Source of the DNA: Siphonodentalium dalli
Taxonomy: Eukaryota > Mollusca > Scaphopoda > Gadilida > Siphonodentaliidae
Direction: 5' to 3'
Assembly (NCBI GenBank): GCA_032622095.1
Contig: CP136063.1
Location: forward strand, 150,339,379 to 150,403,378
DNA: 64,000 nucleotides
Positions 33,328-44,680 of this stretch are shown piece by piece. Under the pieces are notes generated by a model. The model ran no database searches and had not been told where the DNA came from. It was given only the letters and a program-made list of their open reading frames with translations. Both the position numbers and the translations under genes were made by a program. Numbering within the stretch: position 1 is the stretch's first letter; the number at the start of each line of letters is the position of its first letter.

Positions 33328-34576
33328 CAGGTCTGGCAAATGTGACTGAAAGTGAAAATACAGCAATAACAGTGACTAACACACTAACACTAGTAACAGC
33401 TACAAATTACAATAGCTGTATTCAGCTAACCTAGCTGTATTCAGCTACATGTATATATTATACTCTCAAACCGGCTGTTTTTCGATAATAAACTAGAAGC
33501 GCTAATTTGCGCATCAAAATTAGGCTACCCTATTCTCCGGTCACCCTCAACCAAATCAAAATCGTCGCTTGTGTTCTGACAAAGTGTTGCCTTTTGTCGC
33601 CACGGCGATGGTGATTATGTGTGAAAACTTACTACGGCGGTCGATGTCGGTCATAACGGTTAAAATAACTCTCTTAGTCTTATGCAATGCGGAATACCTT
33701 GAAAAATACATTAAATACAATATTTATCACCGAAGATGGAACATCTTAATCATTCTCGGAAGTATCAATATGATGCTGCTAAAACGCAGTTAAAACAGGT
33801 AAAAAGGGGAACATCTCTAGCCAGAGTTTAACCGAGCGAGTTCCACTCACTGCTTGAGCTGATTCTCTCCAAAAATACGGAAACGCATACATGTATGTCG
33901 AATCGCGAAAATACAAATACCAATGTTATGTTTAGTAAGTTTTCACACATATATTTTCCCGCCAAAACAGATTGAATAGTTCTGACTCGCTAACGACCAG
34001 GACTTCATGTTTGAAATACTTCAGAAATTATATAAGTCGCATTTTCATTTCAGTTGTCCCTATGTTGTGCCATACATTTGCAATATGCCGCACAATATCT
34101 GTATATACCGTTATGAATAGTTACCAGTATCGCTCACAAACCGCTAGTGGTATGTAATTCTAAATTCTTGATATAGGTACACCATTCTAACGCCCCCTAC
34201 CGGTTTAGCATCGGGAATAAGTAAACGAGTGTTTGGGATGAATTTGATCTTTATTTTATAAGTTAGTTAATGAATGCATTTGCAGAAAATAGTCCCTAGA
34301 ATATTTACTGACATCGACAACCGTAGTAAGTTTTCACACAAAATCAGAATTGCCGTGTCGACAAAAGGCAACACTTTGTCAGAACACAAGCGACGATTTT
34401 GATTTGGTTGAGGGTGACGGAGAATATGGTAGCCTAATTTTGATGCGCAAATTAGCGCTTCTAGTTTATTATCGAAAAACAGCAGTTTTGAGAGTATAAT
34501 ATATAGCTGAATACAGCTACTAGAAGGTTAGCTGAATACAGCTATTGTAGCTGTATTCTCACATTTGCCAGACCTG
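33328..34576. mobile_element. 1.25-kb hAT-like element in COPS5 intron 1
   Basis: The ends are CAGGTCTGGCAAATGTGA in both orientations, flanked by AGCAGTAG (33320-33327) and ACTAGTAG (34577-34584), an 8-bp TSD with two substitutions. Inverted arms of roughly 270-320 bp include TAGCTGTATTCAGCTA copies, GCGCTAATTTGCGCATCAAA and GACAAAGTGTTGCCTTTTGT. The left end begins 36 bp after the exon 1 donor. No transposase. The small frames inside are not genes. Confidence 0.85.
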
Positions 34577-34584
34577 ACTAGTAG

Positions 34585-34798
34585 TAGTCAGCTGGTAGTA
34601 GTAGTAGTATCTTTTGACCATTCTTGATTGAAATTGAATGATTCTATCAGTATCAATCATTCAACAGACAACACTGACTAGTACAGTTCAATGTATCATT
34701 CTATAAAAAAAATTCAATTTCTATTTTCAAATTTCATTGCAATTTCGTAGGTCGTGTTGTTATTATGCCCCAACCATCGGAAGGATGATTCGGGGGTA
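34585..34798. other. COPS5 intron 1 spacer
   Basis: Short AT-rich intron sequence between two elements; nothing recognised. Confidence 0.3.
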
Positions 34799-35682
34799 AA
34801 TAATGGAGGGTCCGTGACTACCCGCCCCGGAGACAACCCGCCCCCTTTCACTCCGAGACAACCCCCCCCCCTAAAATTAATTAGCGGTAATTAGTGGCTA
34901 ATTAGGAGTGTTAGGGGATTATGAGATGTTTGTTTAAAGAAACTGGATTATTCTTTATAGATTTTTATTTGATGTAGGCTAACAATAAATACACAGCATG
35001 TAATATAATATAACTTATGAACACAAGAATGTAACCGGTATCAACGATAATATGTTTATTTAATACGAAGTTTAATGAACGAAGTATACAATAATTACCT
35101 GCCTTTGCAAGGCTTGCAAATGAAATTAAGGTTGATGGTCCCTCATTTGACATGGAAGTACTGCACGTGGTCGATTCCAGTGTCACATATTCGGTGTTGC
35201 CAGCGGCCACACACATCACAATCAACGGCATGTTGCTTTGGTGACTTGGTCGCACCTCCAAATCGCAGTGAATGCAAGGAAACATGCTTGCAGAATTGGT
35301 AAATTGGGGGTGGTAACATGCTAAAAATGCTAATAGCGAAAAAAGGAGGCGAATGGGTAACAAGCTAAAACTAACATGAAAATGGGGAAAGATCGGGAAC
35401 GAGTAAAATCGAAACGAAAAATATTGATGAGACCAAGGTGCTTAATTAGTGATCCACGCATTGACATAATTAATGAATAAACACATGTTTTGTTTGTCAA
35501 AATCTTTAATAATATATCATCAAAAAGAACATAATCACTATTAACAATTTCTGGACAACCCGCTAGAGATGGGCTGTTAACCGTGGAATCAGTTCGGTTT
35601 CGGTTGTCGGGAAAAACCGGAAATGACAACCGTGGTAAGTTGGGAAAACCCGTAGTTTCGGTTGTCACAACTTCCTGTAATC

Positions 35683-35793
35683 ATGGCAGAGCACGACGAA
35701 CAAACGAGTCCTGTGTGGACATATTTTTCAAAGAAAGATAAGAAATCTAAGTGTGCCACCTGTAATATATGCAGAAAGGAGTTCGCATGGTGA
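35683..35793 (+). pseudogene. hAT transposase N-terminal BED zinc-finger remnant
   Basis: The frame of 36 codons begins with ATG and reads ...SPVWTYFSKKDKKSKCATCN ICRKEFAW before a stop. W12, Y14-F15 and C27-x2-C30 fit the first half of a BED finger, the DNA-binding head of hAT/ZBED transposases. The histidine half and catalytic domain are missing, either through decay or because an intron follows (CATG|GTGAAA could serve as donor). Confidence 0.75.
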
Positions 35794-36117
35794 AATCACG
35801 CGACGAATTAATTACGTTGCTTCCGTGTACACCTATTTTCGCCGTAGTAAACACAACACAAGTCAGTTTATTTCTCATGTTCTTTTAATCATTAAGGCCG
35901 TACAAGTACTCTGAAAGGTGAATTTGATAACGAGGATACGATATCAAAAGGTATCAATGATTGTTACCCGCATTCCCTATTAGTTTTTATCACTGTTTGG
36001 ATGTTAAATCGTCAAATATATTTGTTCGCCGTTGATTAAAAATGTTATGCCGGAATCGGAGCCGGAATGAATTATACCGTTTGTCGGTAAACTGTTGAGA
36101 AATAGCACTCATTCAGG

Positions 36118-37834
36118 GGGGTCCTACTAAACAACAAACACAAACGAACATAAACGAACACAGGTCTAAAAAGCGGAATAGAAGGGTGAAATTTGGTTTG
36201 TGGGTGCGCGTGGATCCATTCTATGTGTATGTGGTGTTATTTCCAACTTTGATGACTTATTTTTTGAGTTATTAGCATTATTTGAATACAAAGCTACTAA
36301 ACAACGAACACAAACGAACATAAGATTAGCGGTAGTGCAAAGGTTACCAGGTGTTAATTAATTACGGTTTACTCTGTCTCTTTGTTAATTGCACATATGT
36401 GTTGTTTTACTGCAAGGTGATTGTCACTTTTGTCACTGATGGCAATAAAAACACGGGAAACATCAGAGGTCGGAGATCATTTTGGTAAATGCTATTTCTG
36501 CTTGCTTTCCTGGATCCACGCATATATACGCTATGGACCAGGCATCTTAAGGAAAATCTCAATCGTAATTTAAGTAAAACAGACAGTGATCAAACCGTCA
36601 ATAAGATAGTTGGAAAATTATTCAATAGCGAGAGCGGCTTGGTGACAATAGAAAACGAAATCATTTAAGACGAAATACAGACAGACATAATTGACAAATA
36701 CAACAGACGATACCTTACATCATTTATGGAAAGACTAAAGATAAGTCGAAAGTTTTCAATGCTAGAAAACATAATTCAACAATTCCGAAATGTTGGACAA
36801 ATAACAATTGTGAAAGCCTTAATAATATAATTAAATTAGAAATCAATTGGAAGGCAAAAAAAATTAACTGAGTTGACAGACAATTTAAATGAAATAGTGA
36901 CTGACCAACTGTGTGACATTCGAGGAGCCCTCCACGGTGGAGGGGATTTTACATTATCAGACATTGCTCATCTTTGAAAGTGAAACACGAAATTTTGACG
37001 AATATGACAGCCGAACAACGAGACAGACGGATGCGAAGACTTCTTAATTTTGTGAGTGACAATTCCAAATTCCAAACTTCAACTGACAGACAATTAACTA
37101 TACCCAAAACTACCGTTCTTGCAAAAAATCCTGGATTTAAATGATGCAACATTTTGCTGGAGCCATTTTCATCCACTGACTTCAAGGAGAACTAGCTCTG
37201 CCCATCGTTCCGCCGAGGGCTGAATTTGCTACATCTAATGTTGGGTATTCTTGAATGTCAGTGGGTGGATTTGTCTTCAACGAATGATTGCATATGCAAA
37301 TATACAATAACATATAGACTTGGATGTACCGGTCATTTCTAAAACTGTGACAATTGTCAGCTCACGAAAGAGCAGTGTGTTATGTGTAATATATACACAT
37401 AACCTCGATAAAAAGAGCAGTGCGATATATATAACATACACACATATAAATATTCTATTTGGTCCCACCGTCCCAAGCCCAGGTAAAGGATGAGGGAAGT
37501 TAAACGAAGTCATAATAAGACAAAATAAATAAGTCAAAACAAATCGGTGACAAAGAGACAGAGTATAAGCCATAGAGAAGGCGGTAGTTAATTAACACCT
37601 TTATTAACACCTTTGCAATAAGGTTAATCTTATGTTCGTTTGTGTTAGTTTTTTAGTAGCTTTGCATTCAAATAATGCTGATAACTCGAAAAATAAGTCA
37701 TCAAAGTTGGAAATAACACCACATACACATAGAATGGACCCACACGCACCCACCAAAAAAATTTCACCCTTCTATTCCGCTGTTTAGACCTGTGTTCGTT
37801 TATGTTCGTTTGTGTTCGTTGTTTAGTAGGACCG
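36118..37834. mobile_element. Innermost element of the nest
   Basis: The left end GGGGTCCTACTAAACAACAA and the right end (reverse complement CGGTCCTACTAAACAACGAA) are flanked by an 8-bp repeat CATTCAGG (36110-36117, 37835-37842). Arms of about 220 bp pair, with CAAACGAACATAAACGAACA near both ends and a second ACACAAACGAACATAAGATTA pair further in. The interior (about 36560-37200) has stretches that read like decayed coding sequence broken by stops; I cannot assign them. Confidence 0.85.
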
Positions 37835-38484
37835 CATTCAGGTGACTTGTTTTGGATGCATGTATAGTGTATACAGTATTATGTTCCCTAAATATGGTAA
37901 TAGGCATATAGCCAGATAATGTGATTGAGAGATTCTAGTCATGTTTTATTTTCATTTTGTTGTTTATTTCAAATTTTATTTGTAACTATGTGTAACTATA
38001 CACATATATCTAGTCACACACATTAGTTTTATGCCAATATAAATGATCATTACATTATTTCACACTTATGATCATATGATGCTGAATTGCAGTCATACAC
38101 AATACACAGACTCACTTGCATTCTAGCACTGTCACTCGACATGGACATTAACAATATACATGCATGGAATAGTAACAATATGATACATAATTTACAATTA
38201 TAAAAGGACATGTACCTCACAAGTTAATGTTATGGTGATAAAATTGGTGTGTTTTCTTTGTAATATGGTGAAGCATAATTAGATTTTGTTCACATTAGTT
38301 ATTTTTATTAATAAAAACCGAAACCGAGACTCAACTCTTTTTCCACAACCGAAACCGAGGCAAATTTTCACAACCGCCCATCTCTACAACCCGCCCTTAT
38401 TTATCGGGACAACCCGCCCCGAAAACAGCAGAGGGACGAGTTGTCTCGGGGGTGGGTAGTCCCGTTCCCAATAATGGAGACTTC

Positions 38485-39909
38485 CTTCTTCTTCTTCTTC
38501 TTCGTGTTACAGTGCAAGTCCTGGCAGAGGTGTATTTCTGTTGGGGACAATATCGCACTATTGTGTGCCGGCAGATGAGGAAGTTGTTAAAAATAGATTG
38601 ATGATTAAAAGCAATGTTGTATATACAGGTTAAAACTTCTTGCAGTAAAATGTAGATGCATTGTTGTCCTCAGGCACAGCTATGCAGCTCCCTATTCAGG
38701 TCTTCGAGAGAGTTGCAGTTGACTACTTCTTTTGGCATGGAGTTCCATAGTCTTATCGCTGATGGAAAGAAGGAGTACCGGTACTTGTAGACATCAACCC
38801 TTGTATGATGTTGTCGGTATTTCTGGTTATGTCCACGTGATGATGATTTGTACTTCTCGAGCAGTGTCTTGTGATCAATCGATACTAGTTCGTTGATACA
38901 TTTGTAGAAGCTGGTGCATTTTGTTATATCCCTTCTTTTCTTCAGTGGTGTCCATTCCAGAGATTGTACCATGGCTGGTGCGCCACTGCGTCTGTGGTAG
39001 TTGTTATTAACCATGTGTGCTGCCCTTTCCTGTACCCTCTCTATCTTTTTGGTGTTTCCATCGGTGTGTGGACTCCAGACGTTTGATGCGTACTCGGCTA
39101 TGGGTCGAACCATCGCCTTGTAGCAACGCTCTCTGATAGCCGGTGTGTATCCTGATAAGTTTCTTCTTATGAAGGCTGTGGTTGAGTTTGCCTTTGCACA
39201 CATTTGGTTGATATGGGTGTTCCAACTCATGTCATTTTGGAAGGTGATCCCCAAGTATTTTGCCGTTGTAACAGAGTTGAGCTGTTTGTCATGGATGTAG
39301 TAGTGCCGATGGGATCATTGTCACAAGGCTCCTGTCACATTCGTAGCCAGCTTTTTAAATCGATCACAAATGTAGCCAGCTTTTCGTCGGCGATCACATT
39401 CGTAGCCAGCTTATCTAATTCCATGATTTATATGGCGCGAAATATGACGTCATCACGTTCGTGACTAAAATGTCGACGTCATGCTCCAGAAATGACTTTG
39501 TTTATCAACTTATATTGGAAAATAATTCGAGCATTTTAACGACATTAATAGGAAACCTCGAGTTATTAGATGAACTAATTTCACATTTAATATTAAAAGT
39601 TCAAGTTGTTTTTGTCTATCAACTCAGAAAAATGAGATTAACCTAAACTTGTTCGTTGAGGCTTGAATGAATATGAAAAGCTGGCTACAAATGTGATCGC
39701 CATAGAAAAGCTGGCTACATTTGTGATCGATTTAAAAAGCTGGCTACGAATGTGACCGGAGCCTTGTGACAATGACCCCATCGGCTGTAGTAGTGACTTT
39801 TGATAATGTTCTTCTTCTTGTTGGTGATAGTTACATCCTTCTGTCTGTCGAGCCATTCATCTGTCCGTCCATAGACCATAACAAACATTTCATAACATTT
39901 AGTGGTCAC
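38485..39909 (-). mobile_element. LINE fragment (CR1/L2-like RT C terminus), minus strand, interrupted
   Basis: The coding part is 38670-39304 and 39795-39909, joined across a small insertion at 39305-39785. The 194-codon frame (38670-39254) has AKYLGITFQNDMSW just upstream and at its start, ERCYKAMVRPIAEYASNVWSP, and FFPSAIRLWNSMPKEV. These are the post-catalytic hallmarks of CR1/L2/Jockey-type reverse transcriptases. The catalytic palm is absent, so it is 5'-truncated near 39909. The 3' tail is (GAA)n, seen as CTTCTTCTTCTTCTTCTTC at about 38486-38504 on the plus strand. The frame is intact to its stop. Confidence 0.88.
39305..39785. mobile_element. 481-bp MITE inserted in the LINE, 9-bp TSD
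   Basis: The ends are GCCGATGGGATCATTGTCAC and, in reverse complement, GCCGATGGGGTCATTGTCAC. The TSD TGTAGTAGT is perfect (39296-39304, 39786-39794). Removing the element and one TSD restores the LINE reading frame. The arms carry repeated GTAGCCAGCTTTT and GATCACA(T/A)(A/T)TGTAGCC words, two to three per side. A 9-bp TSD suggests a Mutator-like MITE. Confidence 0.92.
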
Positions 39910-39968
39910 CGTGTAAATATTATAAATATAATTTATTATACTTAATACTTATTATTTATAGTTATAGT

Positions 39969-40325
39969 CATAGAAGGCCGATGACTTCTCTGCACGAGAG
40001 GTCTAAGATGCATTGTGCGATCATTATCACCAAAATTAACCAACAGCAAGCTCTGTTAGTCCTTGGAAGTTGGATGGGTGACCGGCTTGGGATTCTGGGT
40101 GCTGCCAACCTTTTGTGCGACTCCCACACTTCTCTCTCTTGTTCTGTTACACTGGAGGCTCGTCTGCTCCTTGGAGTCTGTGTCATGACGCGAATGCTCT
40201 GGAGTACTCTGGTGATATTCAGTGAATCTAAAAAATAACAGGGGAGAAGTGTAGCAGTCGCGGTCTAAATATAGAAGGTCAATGACTTCTTTGCACGAGA
40301 GGTCTTGGTCACAGTCGTTGAACAC
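39969..40325 (+). repeat. Interspersed repeat containing a 5S rRNA-like segment
   Basis: At about 40053-40110 GTTAGTCCTTGGAAGTTGGA followed by TGGGTGACCGGCTTGGGATT and CTGGGTGCTGC resembles the 3' half of metazoan 5S rRNA (GTTAGTACTTGGATGGGTGACCGCCTGGGAAT..), with a 5-base insertion. It is flanked by two direct copies of AGAAGGxCxATGACTTCTxTGCACGAGAGGTCT at about 39973 and 40275. It is not a functional 5S gene: the 5' half with A box/internal promoter is not seen. Confidence 0.6.
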
Positions 40326-40886
40326 TTTGTCTTTGTGTGATCACCGAAGCTAAAAGATTTATTCGCTCTACAAAACGCAATCGGAAATCCCTCCCTGTTG
40401 TGATTAAGATGACCCAAGTCACATTCCGTTCCCATAATAAATAAGCCGAAAAATTAATAAATAATACAACCACCTATATTCGGAAATTTCCATGACTAAA
40501 CTACGGATGACATGTATATTAGTGGGCAAGCAAATTAAAAACACAGATTCGGAGCCGGAGTTTATTATCTGACTACGCGCACGCTGTATATAGATTACTT
40601 CGCTATGCGATGAGTTATTTCAGTAAATCAAGATAGCCTGGTTCACTTTGGAAGTAAATATTGTATAGCAGACCATATACCGGTATTTATATTAATAAAG
40701 TCATAATTAGTAGCGGATATGATAGTCATTTTTGGAGCCATTGATAACTTGTATGCCATGTATGGTTTGCTGAATCGATAGTACTAAATTTGATAGTCAC
40801 TCGGCGACCATTCATCAGTGTCAACCGGCGAAATTGTTTGCACTATAAAATTGGACCCAAAGGGTCATTGTCGCATGGTTTCGATC
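40326..40886. other. COPS5 intron 1, no feature recognised
   Basis: AT-rich spacer, nothing recognised. Confidence 0.3.
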
Positions 40887-41000
40887 AAAAAGACACCCAG
40901 GATCTATCAAACATGCAAAAAGACACCCAGGATGTCCCAAACGTGCAAAAAGACACCCAGGATGTCCCAAACGTGCAAAAAGATACCCAGGATCTCAATG
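40887..41000 (+). repeat. 30-bp minisatellite, four units
   Basis: AAAAAGACACCCAGGATGTC followed by CCAAACGTGC repeats with period 30 at 40887, 40917, 40947 and 40977. Since 30 is a multiple of 3 the repeat stays open in frame, giving a KDTQDVPNVQ-type decapeptide repeat in a 76-codon frame (40790-41020). I have no evidence that it is translated. Confidence 0.9.
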
Positions 41001-41039
41001 TCAATGGGAATTTACATTAGTCGTCTGCTATTTACGGAA

Positions 41040-41400
41040 CTGCGCTGCCAGTCAGACTCAAAAAGTGGTAGCCATCTTGGATTTCAAAATTCAATCCATT
41101 AGCTCGGGCTACAGGCCATGGTGTTTGTCTGATCATTATAAATGAAATTAGTCATTTATTTTTATATTGACATGTAGATGGGAACGAGTAATTTTGGGGT
41201 CATTCCGCCATTAAACATGGCTACTGGCAGCCATCTTGGATTTTACTCTTTGCATGACTAAATCCTTTGGCATGGACTACAGGTCTTATCTTTTGTAGGA
41301 TCATCATGAAATTTGTCATGGATGTTTCATATTGACATGTAGATGGGAAGAGTCATTTTGGGGTCATTCAGCCTTTTAGGTTACAGTGAAGTAATTCGAT
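41040..41400. repeat. About 180-bp tandem duplication, GCCATCTTGGATTTxA family
   Basis: Two units share GGCAGCCATCTTGGATTTTA, a GACTACAGG string, GATCATxATxAAATxAAATTxGTCAT, ATATTGACATGTAGATGGGA and TTTTGGGGTCATTC. The same family occurs at 1898-2290 and about 27780-27900 in this window. Confidence 0.65.
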
Positions 41401-44400
41401 TGGTAGCGCCCTCCAACGGATTTTGGACCAAGGTGCAGGAGAGAATTAAAAAAATTCTGGGCTCTGGTTGGTTAATAGTAGTTTCGATATTTAAACATAT
41501 AAAATACATGCAATCACTCCTCTTGAAATTTCAGACTCCAAACAAAACATTGGCACATTGTAAAGCATGTGGTTCCTGGATTGAATTTTTTTGGTGGGAG
41601 GTTAAAAATGTCAATATTTTTTTCATGCAATTCTGACTCTAGATTATAAATGATAAAATCCCAAATTTAAATGTACATTTCATGCCCGACGATATGATTT
41701 TTTTCATGCAGAAACTTTGTGCAGATGCCAATCCTGGTGATCATGTACTCATTTATCACAATTTGTGGATAGTCAGGGCTGCAGGCCATTATATGTTAAC
41801 ACTGAGGCCTATGGGAAATAATTACTTCACTAACCTAAAGCACAAAAGTTTTCATTTTTCTCATTTGGGCCCAGCGGTGGGTTTCCTATCAATATTGACC
41901 AACAAACAATTAGGGAACTTGTAGCACGTGGCATATTATATTATTTGAGTCGGTGGTAATCAATGAGAAACCAATATTAACCCATCTGGGACAATTTTTG
42001 CTTAAAATTTTCAATTCGAAAATCCCCTTTTTGTGTCCGTTATGAGCCGATATGTGTACCTTTAATGAATGTCATGGTAACCATTCACGCACTGAACATC
42101 GAGGGTCAGTACATAACTGAAATAAAGGCTTTTCGTGCATCTGGAAATTGCAATATTTACGAAATGATAATTGTCTAATAACTGTCCAAGTCTTCGCTTT
42201 ATATGCAATCTTTATATGAATATGTATAATATAACTTGGACTATTCCGGTAACGAAAAAAAGAGAGAAACACGAGCACGTGTTTATATAGATAACTGCAC
42301 GCAAAACCGAAATAATATACGATAATTTATTAATACATCGTGGTAGAATATACTTTTTTTTTACTGTTTTTATCACTAATGCACATAAATATTGATGGTC
42401 ATTAGTGTTCAAAACACATGGTTTCTAACATATCCCTGTGAAAAGTGACCATGCTGTCTCAAACGCCCCCAGGTGTGTGATGCGTTGTTGACTGATGGGC
42501 ATGCATTTTAAAATTTTAATTTCCTGAGAGTGGATCTCGTGCCTGCTTTATGCTTTGTTTAGGTCTTATGGAACATAGGAACACTATCGACAGACATGGT
42601 GGGTGTTTATCTGTATATATACATGTACATCATCATGTATAGAGGTTATCACCACATGTTAGGTGTACATGTATAGCTACTGTTTCCAAAAACCAGGCAT
42701 GCTAGGTTGGGTGTACTCATGACTACCTCCAGACAATGGGATGTAGTCGTCATAATACAAGTACGGTATAATGGTGGTATTACCGGTATGTGTAAAATTC
42801 TTATAAAAAGTTAGCGACATGAATTTCGTACCAAGTTTATAGCCAAATTTATGAAAATACGGTATGTGAATAATAAAAAACATACTTTATAAGCATGAAG
42901 TAAGTTTGATCTTTTTTCAATCTTAATGTATATTTCCACCGTATTGATCAAGTAATACTTTCCCTTCAACCCGAGTTGGCATTTTATGTCATTTCGGTCG
43001 AGGTAGTTCAATATTTCTGAAGCTGGATAGAAAATATCAAAATAAAATTAAAAAAAATAATTTCCCTACCTACCCAGACCTACCTACCCTAATTTTTTCG
43101 CTCCGTTATCGGAAACATACAATCTTTTTTTTTTTGGCCTTATTAATATACCAAAGTCTTCATCTGTGATTTCTTTTACGAGAACAGTTATAGCCTATAT
43201 AGGTCCTACGTAAAATACGGGCGTGGCTTTATAATAACAACACATCGTGATACATATAATAATAACACGAAAAAGACGTTTAATTATGAGAACTGCGATA
43301 TATTTCGGCGAAGTTTTGCATTCGCAGTGTTCTCCCATAACATGACAAACATAAAAAGCCGCGATCGAATTCACGATCGCTTTGCACGTGCAATCTTTAT
43401 ATGCTATCATTGCATATCTATGCATTGTCAATGAGTTACCATGTGATCGATCATGTGACTATGCTTCTGTTTACATGTGACAATTATGTGATCGGGCCGA
43501 TGATCACGTGACTTCATCTACAACACAAAATCTTTGGCTAACTTCGGAATTATAAAAAATCATTATAAAAATAATGATTGGCGCCCGAATATTAGATTAT
43601 ATGCGCATAATGGACAAGTATATATATTATATTGAAAGAAAATACTGGGGGAGAGATACAAAATAGATCAATTTTGAAAGAAAATACAATTTTTTTTCAG
43701 GATCATATTCCTTGAATGATCGCTATGTATCGTATAAAGGTATTTAATTGCAGAGTGTGATATTTCATATGTAATTTATCAACTCGTTACGCGATTGGTG
43801 GAAATATTTCAAGCTCCGACAACGCTGTCACCAGTAAGCAAATCAGGTAAACTTACCGCATTGATCATGCAGCTGATCGGCTATGTGACCGCGTTGTAGT
43901 CATGTGATTGCACTAATCAGTCTTACCTAAGTAAAATCTTCGGATGCTTCCGCATTTTGTTTTATATCATAATAATAAAAATATTATCTGCTCGATTTTG
44001 AATTTTCTTGCTGAAATGGGTCTGTTAGACATATATAATTAGTATTATAATGATATATATTTTTTTTTTTAACAAAATAATTCCTTTAAAGGCACGTGCG
44101 GCCTTAATTGTCGAAAATATTCATATTTGTTCCAAACACCGTAAACAGAAAAACATTAAAACGCATACAGTTCCGTTCATATATACCATGACCATCGCGT
44201 AAACAGCATGTTATCACAAAGACCTACTATATTTTACCTAAGCAAGAGCCTGGTCGTGTTACAGAAGACAGCACAATGCTACTGGCTAATCACACACAAA
44301 TGGCATATACGCTCTTTATTAGTTCCATATCAGGTATTCACCAACAAAGAACGCTCTTTATGTTTACCATCATAATATAAACAAACACCAGAAAAGTAAC

Positions 44401-44583
44401 TTTTTATGCTTTTGTTTACATAACAATGGTCAAACATATGACCATAACATACTGTTTATGCGATTTTTCTTATTTGTATACGGATAAAGTCTATCTACAA
44501 TTTGATGTTCTTTATGTTTGTGGCGGTTTTTGACGGGTGGATATATTTTCACAGGACACCCACCGCCAAGGCCAACCGTGTCT
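41401..44583. other. COPS5 intron 1, no gene recognised
   Basis: AT-rich intron. Present are short T runs (43123, 44058) and two copies of ACGCTCTTTAT (about 44311 and 44351). GTGATCGATCATGTGAC/GATGATCACGTGAC words cluster at 43440-43515. None of the small frames shows a family signature. Confidence 0.3.
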
Positions 44584-44680
44584 TTAAGCAAATTCGAGCT
44601 CAGTTAGTCCTTGGATGCTACCAACTTTCAGTGCATCTCCCGCACTTCTCTCTCGCATTCTGTTATACATATTAGAATGG
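44584..44680 (+). repeat. Second 5S-like/interspersed repeat fragment
   Basis: GAGCTCAGTTAGTCCTTGGATG is followed by CTACCAACTTTCAGTGCATC and then CCCGCACTTCTCTCTCGCATTCTGTTATA. The last part matches CTCCCACACTTCTCTCTCTTGTTCTGTTACA at about 40122-40152, so this is a second, internally deleted copy of the repeat at 39969-40325. Confidence 0.5.

Larger units (their letters stand above)
35564..38386. mobile_element. hAT element nested in 34808-38469
   Basis: The ends TAGAGATGGGCTGTTAACCG and, in reverse complement, TAGAGATGGGCGGTTGTGAA are typical hAT termini. The 8-bp TSD CAACCCGC is perfect (35556-35563, 38387-38394) and lies within the outer element. Subterminal CGGTTTCGGTTGTC copies occur on both sides. 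The left part retains a BED zinc-finger start (35683-35793). The centre is occupied by a third element (36118-37834). Confidence 0.93.
34808..38469. mobile_element. Outer element of a three-level nest, Mutator-like 9-bp TSD
   Basis: The left end GGGTCCGTGACTACCCGCCC and the right end (reverse complement GGGAACGGGACTACCCACCC) are flanked by a perfect 9-bp repeat AATAATGGA (34799-34807, 38470-38478). Subterminal strings GAGACAACCCGCCCC are shared by both ends. Its own unique sequence is 34808-35563 plus 38387-38469; the rest is the nested hAT. The 132- and 112-codon minus frames at 34965-35668 match no family I know. A 9-bp TSD suggests a Mutator-like (MULE) origin. Confidence 0.88.

Noticed and set aside
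34965-35668. 132- and 112-codon minus frames inside the outer nested element
   Set aside because: No recognisable transposase or other domain; the second one crosses the hAT insertion boundary.
40053-40110. Functional 5S rRNA gene
   Set aside because: Only the 3' half is recognisable, with an insertion, and the 5' half with the internal promoter and T-run terminator are not seen.
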